NCBI GenBank assembly: GCA_946886405.1
Contig: CAMPIO010000002.1
Location: 17,379 to 81,378 of the forward strand
Length of the DNA stretch: 64,000 nucleotides
Direction of reading: 5' to 3'
DNA from: an uncultured Pseudoxanthomonas sp.
GTDB taxonomy: Bacteria; Pseudomonadota; Gammaproteobacteria; Xanthomonadales; Xanthomonadaceae
The position numbers and the translations under genes are program-made. A model generated the notes under the pieces. That model was not told the DNA's origin. It saw only the letters and a program-made list of their open reading frames with translations, and made no database searches. Shown piece after piece: positions 9,706 to 18,916 of this stretch. Position 1 is the first letter of the stretch. Each line of letters begins with the position of its first letter.

Positions 9706-10055
9706 CCTTTCACCTCGCATGAAAATGATTCTTACCGGATGGCGACGACGACGGCATCGCCGTCATCGCCCAGATCCCGGCGGTGTCGCTGACGCGACCC
9801 GGCCGGGCCCTCGATTCTTGCATAGGTAACTGTGGCTACGCCAAGGCCTGATGCAGAAAAAACAAGGCCCAGGCGGGTGATCACCCGCCTGGGCCAAACT
9901 AATGCCCCGATTACCGTAATCCTGTGCTTTCCAGATGCAAAGACCGGGAGGAACGCAGAGCTGCGGTCCGGATAAGGCTACGCGGCTTTCGATTAAACGA
10001 CCGTTAAAGAGCGCGTTAATTCTGCGTGAAAACGCCGCCTTGCATCACGCCTGCC
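9706..10055. other. Intergenic region between rimK 3' end and the exported-protein gene
   Basis: These 350 bases hold no convincing reading frame. They contain the leader of the exported-protein gene (minus strand, up to about 9800), a perfect minus-strand terminator (9853-9895) and about 160 bases of untranslated sequence between that terminator and the rimK stop. Small palindromes are present, such as GATTACCGTAATC at 9909-9921. I could not match it to a riboswitch or known small RNA. Confidence 0.6.
9853..9895 (-). terminator. Strong intrinsic terminator of the rimK transcript
   Basis: A perfect 30-bp palindrome (9866-9895; arms of 15, GGCCCAGGCGGGTGA) is followed on the minus strand by TTGTTTTTTC. 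This is a textbook Rho-independent terminator about 160 bases after the rimK stop. Confidence 0.85.
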
Positions 10056-10931
10056 CTATTCAGCCTGCGCCGCGAGGTGTTCGACGATCCTGCCCGCTAC
10101 GTCCACGCCACAGACCGACTCGATACCTTCCAGCCCCGGGGTCGAATTGACCTCCAGCACCAGCGGGCCCCGCTGGGCGCGGATCAGGTCCACGCCCGCC
10201 ACGCCCAGCCCCAACACCCTGGCGGCACGAATCGCCACGGCGCGTTCCTCGTCGGTGGCGACGGCATGCAGTGCGGTACCGCCGCGATGCAGGTTGGAAC
10301 GGAAATCGCCTTCCGGGGCCTGTCGGCGCATCGACGCCACCACTTCGTCGCCCACCACGAAACAGCGCAGGTCGGCGCCTTCGGCTTCGCCGATGAACTC
10401 CTGCACCACGAAACTGGCGTACAGCCCGCGCAGGGCTTCGACCACGCTGCGTGATGCCGAAGGCTTTTCGGTAAGCATCACGCCGGCGCCCTGCGCGCCT
10501 TCGTTCAATTTGATGACATGCGGCGGCGGCCCCAGCATCGACAGCAGATCGCTGGTGTCGTCCGGGTTGTCGCCGAAGACGGTCACCGGCAGGTCGATGC
10601 CCTGCGCCGCCAGCAACTGGTGCGCCCGCAGCTTGTCGCGTGCGCGCAGGATGGCATCGGAAGGATTCGGACTGTACGTGCCCATCAGCTCGAACTGGCG
10701 CAGCACGGCGGTGCCATAGCGCGTGATCGACGCCCCGATGCGCGGAATCACCGCGTCGTAGCCCGCCAGCGAACGCCCTTTGTAGTGCAGTTGGAAGCCC
10801 GATGAGGCGATACGCATGTAGCAGCGCAGGGGGTCGAGTACGCGGACGGTGTGGCCGCGCTGGCGCGCGGCTTCGACCAGGCGGCGCGTCGAGTACAACT
10901 TGCCGTTGCGCGACAGGATGGCGAGCTTCAT
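10056..10931 (-). CDS. rimK: Ribosomal protein S6 glutamate ligase
   Basis: This 291-residue ATP-grasp ligase adds glutamate residues to the C-terminus of ribosomal protein S6. Visible motifs are the N-terminal [18 protein letters not shown], the ATP-grasp lysine region [15 protein letters not shown], the metal-binding [17 protein letters not shown], and [15 protein letters not shown] with the Glu and Asn that hold magnesium. The start at 10931 is the conserved RimK N-terminus; the frame stays open upstream into the tRNA gene and that part is not coding. Length and order match E. coli RimK. It is transcribed alone, just downstream of tRNA-Gly, and ends at a strong terminator after a 160-base 3' untranslated segment. 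Confidence 0.96.
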   Translation of the reverse strand: MKLAILSRNGKLYSTRRLVEAARQRGHTVRVLDPLRCYMRIASSGFQLHYKGRSLAGYDAVIPRIGASITRYGTAVLRQFELMGTYSPNPSDAILRARDKLRAHQLLAAQGIDLPVTVFGDNPDDTSDLLSMLGPPPHVIKLNEGAQGAGVMLTEKPSASRSVVEALRGLYASFVVQEFIGEAEGADLRCFVVGDEVVASMRRQAPEGDFRSNLHRGGTALHAVATDEERAVAIRAARVLGLGVAGVDLIRAQRGPLVLEVNSTPGLEGIESVCGVDVAGRIVEHLAAQAE

Positions 10932-11011
10932 GGGGAATCGGTCACGGGGGTCGGGCACAGCATGCCACGCCCGGTGCACGGGACGATGACGGAGAAAGGG
11001 GGGACGCGGAC

Positions 11012-11085
11012 TGGAGCGGGTGATGGGAATCGAACCCACGCTAGCAGCTTGGGAAGCTGCAGTTCTACCATTGAACTACACCCGC
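11012..11085 (-). tRNA. tRNA-Gly (anticodon CCC)
   Basis: On the minus strand the molecule starts GCGGGTGTAGTTCAATGG and folds into a full cloverleaf: acceptor GCGGGTG/CACCCGC, a D arm with AATGGTAG, anticodon stem GCAGC/GCTGC around the loop TTCCCAA (anticodon CCC), T arm with GGTTCGATTCC, and an encoded 3' CCA after discriminator T. It lies between rimK and the esterase autotransporter, all on the minus strand. Confidence 0.96.
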
Positions 11086-11121
11086 ACGGTGGCGCGAGTC
11101 TATGCCGCAGCGCGTGGCAAG

Positions 11122-11154
11122 GCAATGCGGCGCCGGGGTCCGGCGCCGCATTGC
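11122..11154 (-). terminator. Hairpin after the esterase autotransporter gene
   Basis: A perfect 15-bp inverted repeat (GCAATGCGGCGCCGG and its complement) with a 3-base loop lies 7 bases after the autotransporter stop and before the tRNA gene. It lacks a long U-run. Confidence 0.6.
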
Positions 11155-11161
11155 GTGTGCA

Positions 11162-12994
11162 TCAGAAGCTGCCGCTCAGGGTCATGAATGCGGTGGTGTT
11201 GGTGCCGCCGCCCTGGTTGACCGTCGTGTTCACGCCGAGGTTGGCATCCAGTCCGAACAACTGCGTGCGCGCGCCGAGCAGCAGCGTGCCGTAGCTGTCG
11301 TCGGTCGCCAGGCCCGGTACGGCATAGGGCGCCGTGCCAGGCATCGACAGCGACTGGGCGAAAACCTCTGCAGCCGGATCCTCGAATTCGCGGTCCACCG
11401 TCAGGCGGGTATACGGCTGCAGGTGGTCGTTGATCGCATAGCTGACCTGCCAGCCCGCGCTGCCGATCAAGGAGTCGAAGTCCTGGTCCGGATAGGCCAA
11501 GGCCGTCGAGTTGACGTTGCTCTCGCTGTAACCGTCCATCTCGATGGTCTGCGACACCAGGCTCACCACCGGGCCGTGGCGGAACGCGCCTTCGCCGAAC
11601 TCGTAACCGGCGCTTGCACCGACGGTCAGGTTGGTGCCGTCCGGCGAGCCGCCATGGCGACGCGTCACGCCACCCAGCTGTACTTCACGGTCGATGTCGT
11701 ACGAGAGCCAGCTGTAGCTGACCTGCGCGTTCGCCCACAAGCTGTCGCCATACCAACCTGCGAAACCGCCCAGCGTGGCATCGGATTCATCGAAGCTGCC
11801 GCGGCGCAGGCCGAAGTCGTACTTCGCCCGGCCGTAGCCGGCGAAGGCGCCGTAGACCCAGGAACCGCGCGACCAATCCACGCCGAAGGTGCCCGCAGGG
11901 CCGACGCCGTCGTACAGGTCGCCGTCGCCGTAGCGCAAGAAGTCGCCGCGCACATCGCCCCACCAGCGCATGCCATCGGCTTCCGGCTTGCCCGCCACGT
12001 GCGACGCCACCCGATCGGCACGGGCACGGCCGTGCACCGACGCGGTATACGGCAGCAGCGCGATCTGGCGAGGACCTTCCAGCATCGCCACCGCGTACTG
12101 CGACAGGATGTCGTGGGCCTTTGAGGACGGATGCACGCCGTCGGCGAACGCATAGACGTCCGCCGCATTCGGCGTGGCGTAGTTGAGCGGACTGCAGGTG
12201 ACCGAAGAGGCGGTGATCTGCGGATTGCAGGCGGTGCCGGTGACATTGCCGAAGCCGTACTCCGCCGGGCTGGCCACGATCTCGCGCAGCAGGGTAAAGG
12301 TATCCAGCGGGATCACCCGCAAACCGGCGGTATTGATGGCACCGAACAGTGCGGTGTTATAGGTGGTGGCCAGCTGCGTACCGGCGGCCGCGTTCGCAGG
12401 TCCCTGCGCACGGAACGACGGCGTGACGCCCAGGTCGGGTACGGTCGGCACCAGGATGTAGCGCGCGCCCGCGTTCTGCAGCTGGCCGATGATGCCGACC
12501 TGGGCCGTGACCGCACCACCGATCGTGGTGGTGGGGTTGGCGCCGGCGACCACGGCGAACAGGTCGTTCGCGCCGCCCCAGACGGTGTACAGGGCGTTCG
12601 GATCCGCACGGCCGCCATTCGCGGACAGATAGGTGGTGAGCTGCGAGGTCATCGACGGGATGGGACCCAGGGCACCGGAGGTGCTGGTGCCCACGCGGGC
12701 GCCGCCCACGGCGTAGTTGGTACCGCCCTGGTTGGCGCTGCCCGCACCGGTGCCGTAGTACTCGGCCAGGTACTCGGACCACACCAGGCCCGGATTGGTG
12801 GTGAAGCGACCGAGGATGGCACCGTTCGGACCCACCGCCTGGACCAGGGCCGGGCGGAAGTGGCCGGAGTCGGTCAGGCTGTCGCCGAAAAAGATCGTCT
12901 GCGAGTACGGGCTGTCTGCCGCCAGGGCGGGTGCCGCTGCCACGGCCAGCGCCACGGCCAGCAGGGAACGGACAGGCGAAAGGGAACGCTTCAT
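11162..12994 (-). CDS. Autotransporter GDSL esterase/lipase (EstA type)
   Basis: This 610-residue surface esterase has a Sec signal peptide (first about 26 residues), an SGNH/GDSL hydrolase passenger (about 27-340) and a C-terminal type Va beta-barrel (about 350-610) ending in the outer-membrane signature LSGSF. Catalytic blocks are visible: block [11 protein letters not shown] with the nucleophile Ser, block [11 protein letters not shown] with the Asn, and block [14 protein letters not shown] with the Asp and His. The layout is that of Pseudomonas EstA, which is held on the cell surface and acts on fatty-acid esters and rhamnolipid-linked processes. ATG 12994 is supported by GGAG 5 bases upstream. 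A hairpin follows the stop. It is divergent from thiS. Confidence 0.92.
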   Translation of the reverse strand: MKRSLSPVRSLLAVALAVAAAPALAADSPYSQTIFFGDSLTDSGHFRPALVQAVGPNGAILGRFTTNPGLVWSEYLAEYYGTGAGSANQGGTNYAVGGARVGTSTSGALGPIPSMTSQLTTYLSANGGRADPNALYTVWGGANDLFAVVAGANPTTTIGGAVTAQVGIIGQLQNAGARYILVPTVPDLGVTPSFRAQGPANAAAGTQLATTYNTALFGAINTAGLRVIPLDTFTLLREIVASPAEYGFGNVTGTACNPQITASSVTCSPLNYATPNAADVYAFADGVHPSSKAHDILSQYAVAMLEGPRQIALLPYTASVHGRARADRVASHVAGKPEADGMRWWGDVRGDFLRYGDGDLYDGVGPAGTFGVDWSRGSWVYGAFAGYGRAKYDFGLRRGSFDESDATLGGFAGWYGDSLWANAQVSYSWLSYDIDREVQLGGVTRRHGGSPDGTNLTVGASAGYEFGEGAFRHGPVVSLVSQTIEMDGYSESNVNSTALAYPDQDFDSLIGSAGWQVSYAINDHLQPYTRLTVDREFEDPAAEVFAQSLSMPGTAPYAVPGLATDDSYGTLLLGARTQLFGLDANLGVNTTVNQGGGTNTTAFMTLSGSF

Positions 12995-13137
12995 GGAATC
13001 TCCGGGGCAAAAAGGATGGTCGGGACTGCGTGCCGGCTCTGCCGTACGGCTGCGCATGGCGCGCATCCTTCCACCAAGGCTGCCTGCGTACACGCTGCAA
13101 TGCGGCAAGCATCCTGGTGTTCGGCGACAATGGCGGC

Positions 13138-13338
13138 ATGGACATCCACTTGAACGGACAGCCGCAGGCGCTGCCGGAGCAGAGCACCATCACCACCCTC
13201 CTCCAATTGCAGGGGCTGGCCGAGCGTCGCGTGGCCATCGAGGTGAACGGCGAGATCATTCCGCGCGGGCAGCATCCGCAACACGTGCTGCGCGCGGGCG
13301 ACCGCGTGGAGATCGTGCACGCGCTGGGTGGCGGCTGA
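13138..13338 (+). CDS. thiS: Sulfur carrier protein ThiS
   Basis: This 66-residue ubiquitin-fold protein carries sulfur as a C-terminal thiocarboxylate for thiazole synthesis in the thiamine pathway. It starts [15 protein letters not shown], contains [12 protein letters not shown], and ends in the required Gly-Gly (HALGGG, one glycine beyond the usual tail). thiG follows after 59 bases, the standard order. The start is fixed by the short length and the conserved opening. Confidence 0.95.
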   Translation: MDIHLNGQPQALPEQSTITTLLQLQGLAERRVAIEVNGEIIPRGQHPQHVLRAGDRVEIVHALGGG

Positions 13339-13397
13339 CGCCATCGATCCGCGCATCCGGCGGGACGCGCCGAGGCCTCATGGGCGATAATCGCCGC

Positions 13398-14192
13398 ATG
13401 TCCAACATCGCCCCCCATGACCCGCTGGTGATCGCGGGCAAGACCTACCGCTCCCGCCTGCTGACAGGCACCGGCAAGTTCAAGGATTTCGAGGAAACCC
13501 GCCTGGCCACCGAGGCCGCCGGCGCCGAAATCGTCACCGTCGCCATCCGCCGCACCAACCTGGGCCAGTCGCCGAACGAGCCCAACCTGCTCGACGTGCT
13601 GCCGCCGGACCGCTACACGATCCTTCCCAACACCGCCGGCTGCTACACCGCCGCCGATGCCGTGCGTACCTGCCGGCTGGCGCGGGAGCTGCTCGACGGC
13701 CACACCCTGGTCAAGCTGGAAGTGCTGGGCGACCAGAGGACCCTGTATCCGGATGTGGTGCAGACGCTGGCCGCCGCCGAGACGCTGGTAGCCGACGGCT
13801 TCCAGGTGATGGTCTACACCAGCGACGATCCGATCCTGGCGCGCCGCCTGGAAGAGATCGGCTGCGTGGCGGTGATGCCGCTGGCCGCGCCGATCGGTTC
13901 CGGCCTGGGCGTGCAGAACAAATACAACCTGCTGGAAATCATCGAGAACGCCAAGGTTCCCGTGCTGGTCGATGCCGGCGTCGGCACCGCCTCCGATGCC
14001 GCGATCGCGATGGAACTCGGTTGCGATGGCGTACTGATGAACACCGCCATCGCCGGCGCGAAGCATCCCGTCCTGATGGCCAGCGCCATGCGCAAGGCCG
14101 TGGAAGCCGGCCGCGAGGCCTTCCTGGCCGGCCGCATCCCGCGCAAGCGCAATGCGTCCGCGTCGAGCCCGATCGATGGACTGATCGGCTGA
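13398..14192 (+). CDS. thiG: Thiazole synthase
   Basis: This 264-residue TIM-barrel enzyme forms the thiazole phosphate of thiamine from deoxyxylulose 5-phosphate, dehydroglycine and ThiS thiocarboxylate. Seen motifs are [34 protein letters not shown] with the Schiff-base Lys near 106, and [18 protein letters not shown] with [11 protein letters not shown] for phosphate binding. ATG 13398 starts at the family N-terminus. Its TGA shares a base with the ATG of trmB (TGATG), so the two are translationally coupled. Length is normal. Confidence 0.96.
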   Translation: MSNIAPHDPLVIAGKTYRSRLLTGTGKFKDFEETRLATEAAGAEIVTVAIRRTNLGQSPNEPNLLDVLPPDRYTILPNTAGCYTAADAVRTCRLARELLDGHTLVKLEVLGDQRTLYPDVVQTLAAAETLVADGFQVMVYTSDDPILARRLEEIGCVAVMPLAAPIGSGLGVQNKYNLLEIIENAKVPVLVDAGVGTASDAAIAMELGCDGVLMNTAIAGAKHPVLMASAMRKAVEAGREAFLAGRIPRKRNASASSPIDGLIG

Positions 14193-14926
14193 TGACCGAT
14201 CCGTTTTCCAGCCCCGGCGCCAAGACTCCTCCCAAGCCGTTCACGATCAGCGAAGGCCGGCGCGAAATCCGCAGCTTCGTATTGCGCCAGGGCCGCTTCA
14301 CCGACGCGCAGCAGCGCGCCTTCGACACGCAGTGGCCGCGATTCGGACTGGACTACACCGGTGCGCCGCGCGATTACGATGCAGTGTTCGGCCGCACCGC
14401 ACCGCGCGTGCTGGAAATCGGCTTCGGCAACGGTGAAGCACTGCGCTTTGCCGCCGCGAACGACAAGGACCGCGACTACCTCGGCCTCGAAGTGCACGCG
14501 CCCGGCGTGGGCCGGCTGTTGAATGCGCTTGCCGAGGATGGCAGCGGCCACGTACGCGTCTATCACCACGATGCGGTGGAAGTGCTGCAGCACGAAGTCG
14601 CCGACGGTTCGCTGGACGAAGTGCGTATCTACTTCCCTGACCCATGGCACAAGAAGCGCCACAACAAGCGTCGGCTGGTGCAGCCCGAGTTCGCTGCGCT
14701 CGTCACGCGCAAGCTGCGTCCGGGCGGTCGCCTGCATTGTGCGACGGATTGGGAAGCGTATGCCGAACACATGTGGGACGTGCTGGACGCGACGCCCGGG
14801 CTGCGCAACCGCGCCGGCCCGCGAGGCAGCGTGCCGCGTCCGGACTGGCGGCCGCAGACGCATTTCGAGACCCGCGGCCAGAAGCTCGGCCACGGAGTGT
14901 GGGATCTTCTGTACGACCGCGAGTAA
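14192..14926 (+). CDS. trmB: tRNA (guanine-N7)-methyltransferase
   Basis: This 244-residue SAM-dependent methyltransferase makes m7G46 in the variable loop of tRNAs. It has the SAM-binding [11 protein letters not shown], the [12 protein letters not shown] acidic segment, and the catalytic region [19 protein letters not shown], which is diagnostic of TrmB. The C-terminal [20 protein letters not shown] matches the family. The start overlaps thiG by one base. It is the third gene of the thiS-thiG-trmB run, and the permease gene follows after 33 bases. Confidence 0.96.
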   Translation: MTDPFSSPGAKTPPKPFTISEGRREIRSFVLRQGRFTDAQQRAFDTQWPRFGLDYTGAPRDYDAVFGRTAPRVLEIGFGNGEALRFAAANDKDRDYLGLEVHAPGVGRLLNALAEDGSGHVRVYHHDAVEVLQHEVADGSLDEVRIYFPDPWHKKRHNKRRLVQPEFAALVTRKLRPGGRLHCATDWEAYAEHMWDVLDATPGLRNRAGPRGSVPRPDWRPQTHFETRGQKLGHGVWDLLYDRE

Positions 14927-14959
14927 GACCGCAGCACGCACCAGGAAACCGACCGCGAC

Positions 14960-16828
14960 ATGGAAAACGCGCTGACGCTGACCAACGACATGAAGCTCGT
15001 CCTCGGGCTGGTCGGCTTCACGATGGCGATGTTCCTGTTCGAGCGCATCCGCGCCGATCTGGTAGCACTGGTGGTGCTGGTGGTGCTGGGCATCACGGGA
15101 CTGATCGCGCCGGAGGAAATCTTCGGTGGCTTCTCCGGCAACGCGGTGATGAGCATCATCGCCACCATGATCCTCGGCGCGGGCCTGGACCGTACCGGCG
15201 CGCTGAACCGGCTGGCCTCATGGCTGCTGCGGCGCGGCCACGGCATCGAGCAGCGGCTGCTGCTGATGACCACCGCCATCGCGAGCCTCAACTCGTCCTT
15301 CATGCAGAATCCTTCGGTGATGGCGCTGTTCATGCCCGTCGCCTCCCGCTTGTCGTCGCGTACCGGCCTCTCGATGCAGCGATTGCTGCTGCCGATCGCG
15401 GCTGCCATCGTCATGGGCGGTGCGTTCACCATGGTCGGCAACTCGCCGCTGATCCTGCTCAACGACCTGCTGGTGTCGGCCAACAACAACCTGCCTTCGG
15501 GCATGGCGACGCTGGAACCGCTGCGCATGTTCGCGCCGTGGCCGATCGGCCTGGCCCTCGTGATCGCGTCCCTGCTGTACTTCCGTTACGTCGGCGATCG
15601 CAAGCTGAAGGACGACACGCAGGACAGTGACGGCGTGGTGACGCCGGCACGTACGGAGAGTTATTTCGCCAACACGTACGGCATCGAAGGCGACGTGTTC
15701 GAACTGGTCGTCAGCGCTGAAAGCCCGCTGGTCGGCATGTCGCTGGGGGAAGCCGAAGCCCTGCACGAGGCCCCGCTGATGCTGGCGTTGCAGACCGGCA
15801 ACGACACACGGCTCGCCCCGCCCGCCGACATGCGCATCTGGGTGGGCAGCGTGCTGGGCGTGATGGGCGCGCGGCAGGAGATCAGCGATTTCGCACAGAA
15901 CCAGTTCCTGCGCATGTCCTCGCGGCTGCGCCACTTCGGCGATCTGTTCAATCCCAGCCGCGCGGGTATTTCCGAAGCGGTGGTGCCGCCGACGTCGAAG
16001 TTCATCGGCAAGACCGCGCGCGAACTGCGACTACGCAAGCAGAACGGCATCAGCCTGCTGGCGATCAACCGCGACAAGAAGGTCATCCGCGAGAACGTGC
16101 GCGAGGAGAAGCTGCGCGCCGGCGACATGCTGGTGTTCCACAGCATCTGGCAGGACCTCGGCCTGGCCGCCGAAAGCCGCGACTTCGTCGTCGTCACGGA
16201 CTATCCGAAGGGCGAGCAGCGGCCGCACAAGTTCAAGATCGCGATGACCATCTTCGCCATCACCATCATCATCGCGCTGACGTCCAAGCTGCCGGTCGCG
16301 CTGACCCTGATGACGGGCGTGGCGGGCATGCTGTTGACCGGCGTGCTGCGCATGGACGAGGCGTACGGCGCGATCAACTGGAAGACGGTGTTCCTGATGG
16401 CGGGGCTGATTCCGCTCGGCTGGGCGATGGACAGCAGTGGCGCGGCGGCCTGGGTCGCAGGCCACACCGTGGAGCGGTTGCCGGAAGGCATCCCCATCTG
16501 GGTGCTCGAGATTGCCATCGCGCTCCTGACGACCGCGTTCTCGCTGGTCATCAGCCATGTCGGCGCGACCATCGTGATGGTGCCCATGGCGATCAATCTG
16601 GCGCTGGCGGCAGGAGGAAATCCCACTGCGTTCGCATTGATCGTGGCGCTGTCGGCGTCCAACAACCTGATGACGGCCTCCAACCCGGTCATCTCGATGA
16701 TCGTCGGCCCCGCCAACTACACCTCGCGCCAGCTATGGCGCGTCGGCGGTCCGCTGTCGCTGATCTACACCATGGTGGTGGTGCTGGCGGTCAACGCGTT
16801 GTTCTGGTGGAACGGGCGCGGCGGATGA
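14960..16828 (+). CDS. SLC13-type permease with two central RCK_C/TrkA-C domains
   Basis: This 622-residue inner-membrane transporter belongs to the divalent anion:sodium symporter (SLC13/ArsB) group. Five to six helices (about 10-210) carry the motif SLNSSFMQNPSVMALFMP; two soluble RCK_C-like modules follow (about 235-420, for example GISEAVVPPTSKFIGKTARE); then come five to six further helices with the mirrored motif ALSASNNLMTASNPVISMI. The hydrophilic insert between the two transport repeats is the mark of the sulfate/thiosulfate or dicarboxylate carriers with regulatory RCK_C domains. The anion cannot be fixed from sequence. The stop overlaps the ATG of the ACT-domain gene (ATGA), so both proteins are made together. 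Confidence 0.87.
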   Translation: MENALTLTNDMKLVLGLVGFTMAMFLFERIRADLVALVVLVVLGITGLIAPEEIFGGFSGNAVMSIIATMILGAGLDRTGALNRLASWLLRRGHGIEQRLLLMTTAIASLNSSFMQNPSVMALFMPVASRLSSRTGLSMQRLLLPIAAAIVMGGAFTMVGNSPLILLNDLLVSANNNLPSGMATLEPLRMFAPWPIGLALVIASLLYFRYVGDRKLKDDTQDSDGVVTPARTESYFANTYGIEGDVFELVVSAESPLVGMSLGEAEALHEAPLMLALQTGNDTRLAPPADMRIWVGSVLGVMGARQEISDFAQNQFLRMSSRLRHFGDLFNPSRAGISEAVVPPTSKFIGKTARELRLRKQNGISLLAINRDKKVIRENVREEKLRAGDMLVFHSIWQDLGLAAESRDFVVVTDYPKGEQRPHKFKIAMTIFAITIIIALTSKLPVALTLMTGVAGMLLTGVLRMDEAYGAINWKTVFLMAGLIPLGWAMDSSGAAAWVAGHTVERLPEGIPIWVLEIAIALLTTAFSLVISHVGATIVMVPMAINLALAAGGNPTAFALIVALSASNNLMTASNPVISMIVGPANYTSRQLWRVGGPLSLIYTMVVVLAVNALFWWNGRGG

Positions 16829-17217
16829 ACACGCCATCGCTGACGCTGCTGCTCCTGCCCGACCGCTATGCCGTGGCGCAGCTGTCTGCCGATGCGGTGC
16901 TCCCCACCTGGTGGCCTACCCGCGGCATGCGCCACGCCGGCTGGACCGACGACGAACTGTCGCTGGTCTGCGAAGAAGCACATGTCCCCGCCGAGGTGCG
17001 CTGCCAGCGCGGCTGGCGCATGTTCAAGCTGCAGGGGCCCTTCGATTTCGCGCTGACCGGCATTCTGAAGTCGGTGCTGGATCCGCTGGCGGCAGCGGGC
17101 GTGGGCATCTTTGCGATCTCGACCTTCGATACGGACTATGTGCTGGTGCAGGCACCGCAACTCGATTTCGCTGTTGAGGCTTTGGGCGCGCATGGCCACC
17201 AGATCGTGAAGCACTAA
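16825..17217 (+). CDS. ACT-domain protein, small ligand-binding regulator
   Basis: This 130-residue cytoplasmic protein has a fold seen in the paired ACT module: SLTLLLLPDRYAVAQL at the start and GPFDFALTGILKSVLDPLA followed by GIFAISTFDTDYVLVQ, the second being the ligand-binding half. Such stand-alone proteins resemble the regulatory part of aspartate kinase and bind amino acids; the true ligand is unknown. It overlaps the SLC13-type transporter gene by 4 bases, which hints at a link between transport and sensing of an intracellular ligand. Convergent with the glycosyltransferase gene. Confidence 0.8.
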   Translation: MNTPSLTLLLLPDRYAVAQLSADAVLPTWWPTRGMRHAGWTDDELSLVCEEAHVPAEVRCQRGWRMFKLQGPFDFALTGILKSVLDPLAAAGVGIFAISTFDTDYVLVQAPQLDFAVEALGAHGHQIVKH

Positions 17218-17226
17218 CGTTGCGCG

Positions 17227-18084
17227 TCAGCGGCGACGCAGCAGGATGCGCGCCAACACCGCGCCGAAGTGCAACCAGATCGCAGCGAACACGCCCATCC
17301 GGGTGACCAGGCCACGCTGGGCTGCTTCGAACTTGTTGAAGTAGCGCCACAGGCCACGGTGCTTGTGCCACTCCACGAATATCGGCCGCGCGCGGCTCGA
17401 TACGCCGCGGATATGCAGCACCTGGATATCGTTGGCGACCGCGACCACGGCACCCGTTTCGCGGGCGCGACGGCAGAGATCCATGTCCTCGGCGTGCAGG
17501 CGGTAGCCTTCGTCGAATCCGCCCATTCTGTCGAACAGTACGCGCGGCATCAGCATCAGTGCACCGGAGATGATGTCGACCGGCTGCAGTGTGGTCGCCT
17601 CGTCGACGGCGATCCCCAACCGCGACGCCGCGCCCGGCGAGCGCAACATGGCGGCGAAGACCGGATCGCGACGGCGCGCGGCGGCATCGCGCACGCCGTC
17701 CTCATCGACCAGGTCCACACCCAGCATCATGTCCACCGCCGCCGCGGCCGCATGCGCGCGCAGCCGCGACAGCGTATCGGCCTCCACCATCAGGTCGGGA
17801 TTCACGAACGCCACCCAGTACGCCTGCGTGTCGCGTGCACCCTGGTTGCAGCCGACCGCGAAACCGGGGTTGTCCGGATTGGCGATGAAACGCACGCGTG
17901 CGTCCTGCAGGGCATGCCGCTGCACGATCTCCATGGTGTCGTCGGTGGAGGCGTTGTCGACCACGCGGATCTCGTGCACGCCGTGCGCCACGCGCAGGCG
18001 CATCAGGCAGTCGTCGATGCTGGACGCGCTCTCGTGCGTCACCACCACCACGGCGATGCCAGACGCTTCAACCGAAGAGGTCAC
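17227..18084 (-). CDS. Family 2 glycosyltransferase, rhamnosyltransferase-like
   Basis: This 285-residue GT-A enzyme has AVVVVTHESASSIDDCL at the start, the nucleotide-sugar motif RVVDNASTDDT, the metal-binding FVNPDLMVEADT (Asp in place of the DxD centre) and the acceptor-site motif GGFDEGYRLHAEDMDLCRRA. These are typical of WcaA/rhamnosyltransferase-type GT2 enzymes. A membrane-seeking helix is at the C-terminus. GTG 18084 has GGAG 7 bases upstream and is preferred; ATG 18114 in frame has no ribosome site. It overlaps the preceding gene by 17 bases and is the last gene of the long secretion operon. The target glycan is unknown. Confidence 0.85.
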   Translation of the reverse strand: MTSSVEASGIAVVVVTHESASSIDDCLMRLRVAHGVHEIRVVDNASTDDTMEIVQRHALQDARVRFIANPDNPGFAVGCNQGARDTQAYWVAFVNPDLMVEADTLSRLRAHAAAAAVDMMLGVDLVDEDGVRDAAARRRDPVFAAMLRSPGAASRLGIAVDEATTLQPVDIISGALMLMPRVLFDRMGGFDEGYRLHAEDMDLCRRARETGAVVAVANDIQVLHIRGVSSRARPIFVEWHKHRGLWRYFNKFEAAQRGLVTRMGVFAAIWLHFGAVLARILLRRR

Positions 18085-18916
18085 GCTGGCGCTCCGGCGA
18101 TCCTGCTTCGGCATACAGTTCGGCCAACCGCTCGCGCGGCACGCGCAACGGATCTTCCATCAGGAAGGTCGCGAGCCGCGGGGTAAACGTGGGCCAGCGC
18201 GCATTCAAGGCCTCCATGTCGCCGTCGGCGGGACCGCCCTCGCCGCCCCGCGCGACGAAGGCCGTTTCGCACAGCACGTTGCGCCAGCCCAGCCCGGCCA
18301 ACCGCAGCGACAGGTCGACCAGCGCGGCGTACCACGAGCCGTAGCTCGCCGCGTCCAGTCCGCCGACGCGCTTGCGCGCGCTGCCGCGCAACGCGACGGC
18401 ATGCGCGACGGCCGCGGGCAGCTCGGGATGCAACGGCGACATCGCGGCGCAGGCATGCGCCGTGCGCTCGACATCGGCGGGAGGCGGACTCACTTCGCCC
18501 AGGCGTGGCCACGCGGCGGCTTCGCCGGCATTGCACCACGGCGTGGCCGTGGCGATCGCGGCGTCGCGCGCGAAACAGGCCGCCAGCTGCTGCAGCCAGC
18601 CGGGCAAGGGTTGCGCGTCGGGTGCGAGCACGACCACATCGACATCGCCGCACGCGGCAAGCATCTGGTCCATGTGCGCGACCTCGCCGAGCATGCGCGG
18701 ACGACGGGTGTAGTCGGCCTGCAAACGGGTGCGTGCGAGCCAGCGTTCGATGATCGCGAGGCCGCGCGGACCTGCCTGCGCATCATCGGCCAGCCACAGG
18801 CGCGTACCGGCAGGCGTGCCGGCATCGAGCGCACCCAGGCAGGCGTCGAGCGCGTCATCGTCGGTGCCGATCGGCAACAGGACGATGGGCAGCGACGATG
18901 CGGCAGGCGGCGTCAC
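18068..18916 (-). CDS. Glycosyltransferase-like protein downstream of gspD
   Basis: This 282-residue protein looks like a degenerate GT-A fold: an opening IVLLPIGTDDDALDACLGAL, then DVDVVVLAPDAQPLPGWL in place of a DxD site, and later GGLDAASYGSWYAALVDLSL and LGWRNVLCETAFVARG, which resemble the acceptor end of GT2 enzymes. The GTG start overlaps the gspD stop (GTGA), and the 3' end overlaps the following GT2 gene, so both glycosyltransferases are translationally tied to the type II secretion operon. The usual DxD metal site is not clear, so activity is uncertain. It has no signal peptide or membrane segment. Confidence 0.65.
   Translation of the reverse strand: MTPPAASSLPIVLLPIGTDDDALDACLGALDAGTPAGTRLWLADDAQAGPRGLAIIERWLARTRLQADYTRRPRMLGEVAHMDQMLAACGDVDVVVLAPDAQPLPGWLQQLAACFARDAAIATATPWCNAGEAAAWPRLGEVSPPPADVERTAHACAAMSPLHPELPAAVAHAVALRGSARKRVGGLDAASYGSWYAALVDLSLRLAGLGWRNVLCETAFVARGGEGGPADGDMEALNARWPTFTPRLATFLMEDPLRVPRERLAELYAEAGSPERQRDLFG

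Noticed and set aside
9896..10055. Possible riboswitch (c-di-GMP or TPP type) on the plus strand
   Set aside because: Fragments such as GCAAAGACCGGGAGG or GGTCCGGATAAGGCT only partly resemble those motifs, the core pairings are missing, and the strand downstream is the 3' end of rimK.
11012..12994. tRNA-Gly next to the autotransporter as an island attachment site
   Set aside because: No integrase gene or repeat of the tRNA 3' end was seen nearby, and the flanking genes are ordinary chromosomal ones.
12357..14066. Long minus-strand frame opposite thiG and into the esterase promoter
   Set aside because: It is antisense to thiS and thiG, which have clear family motifs.
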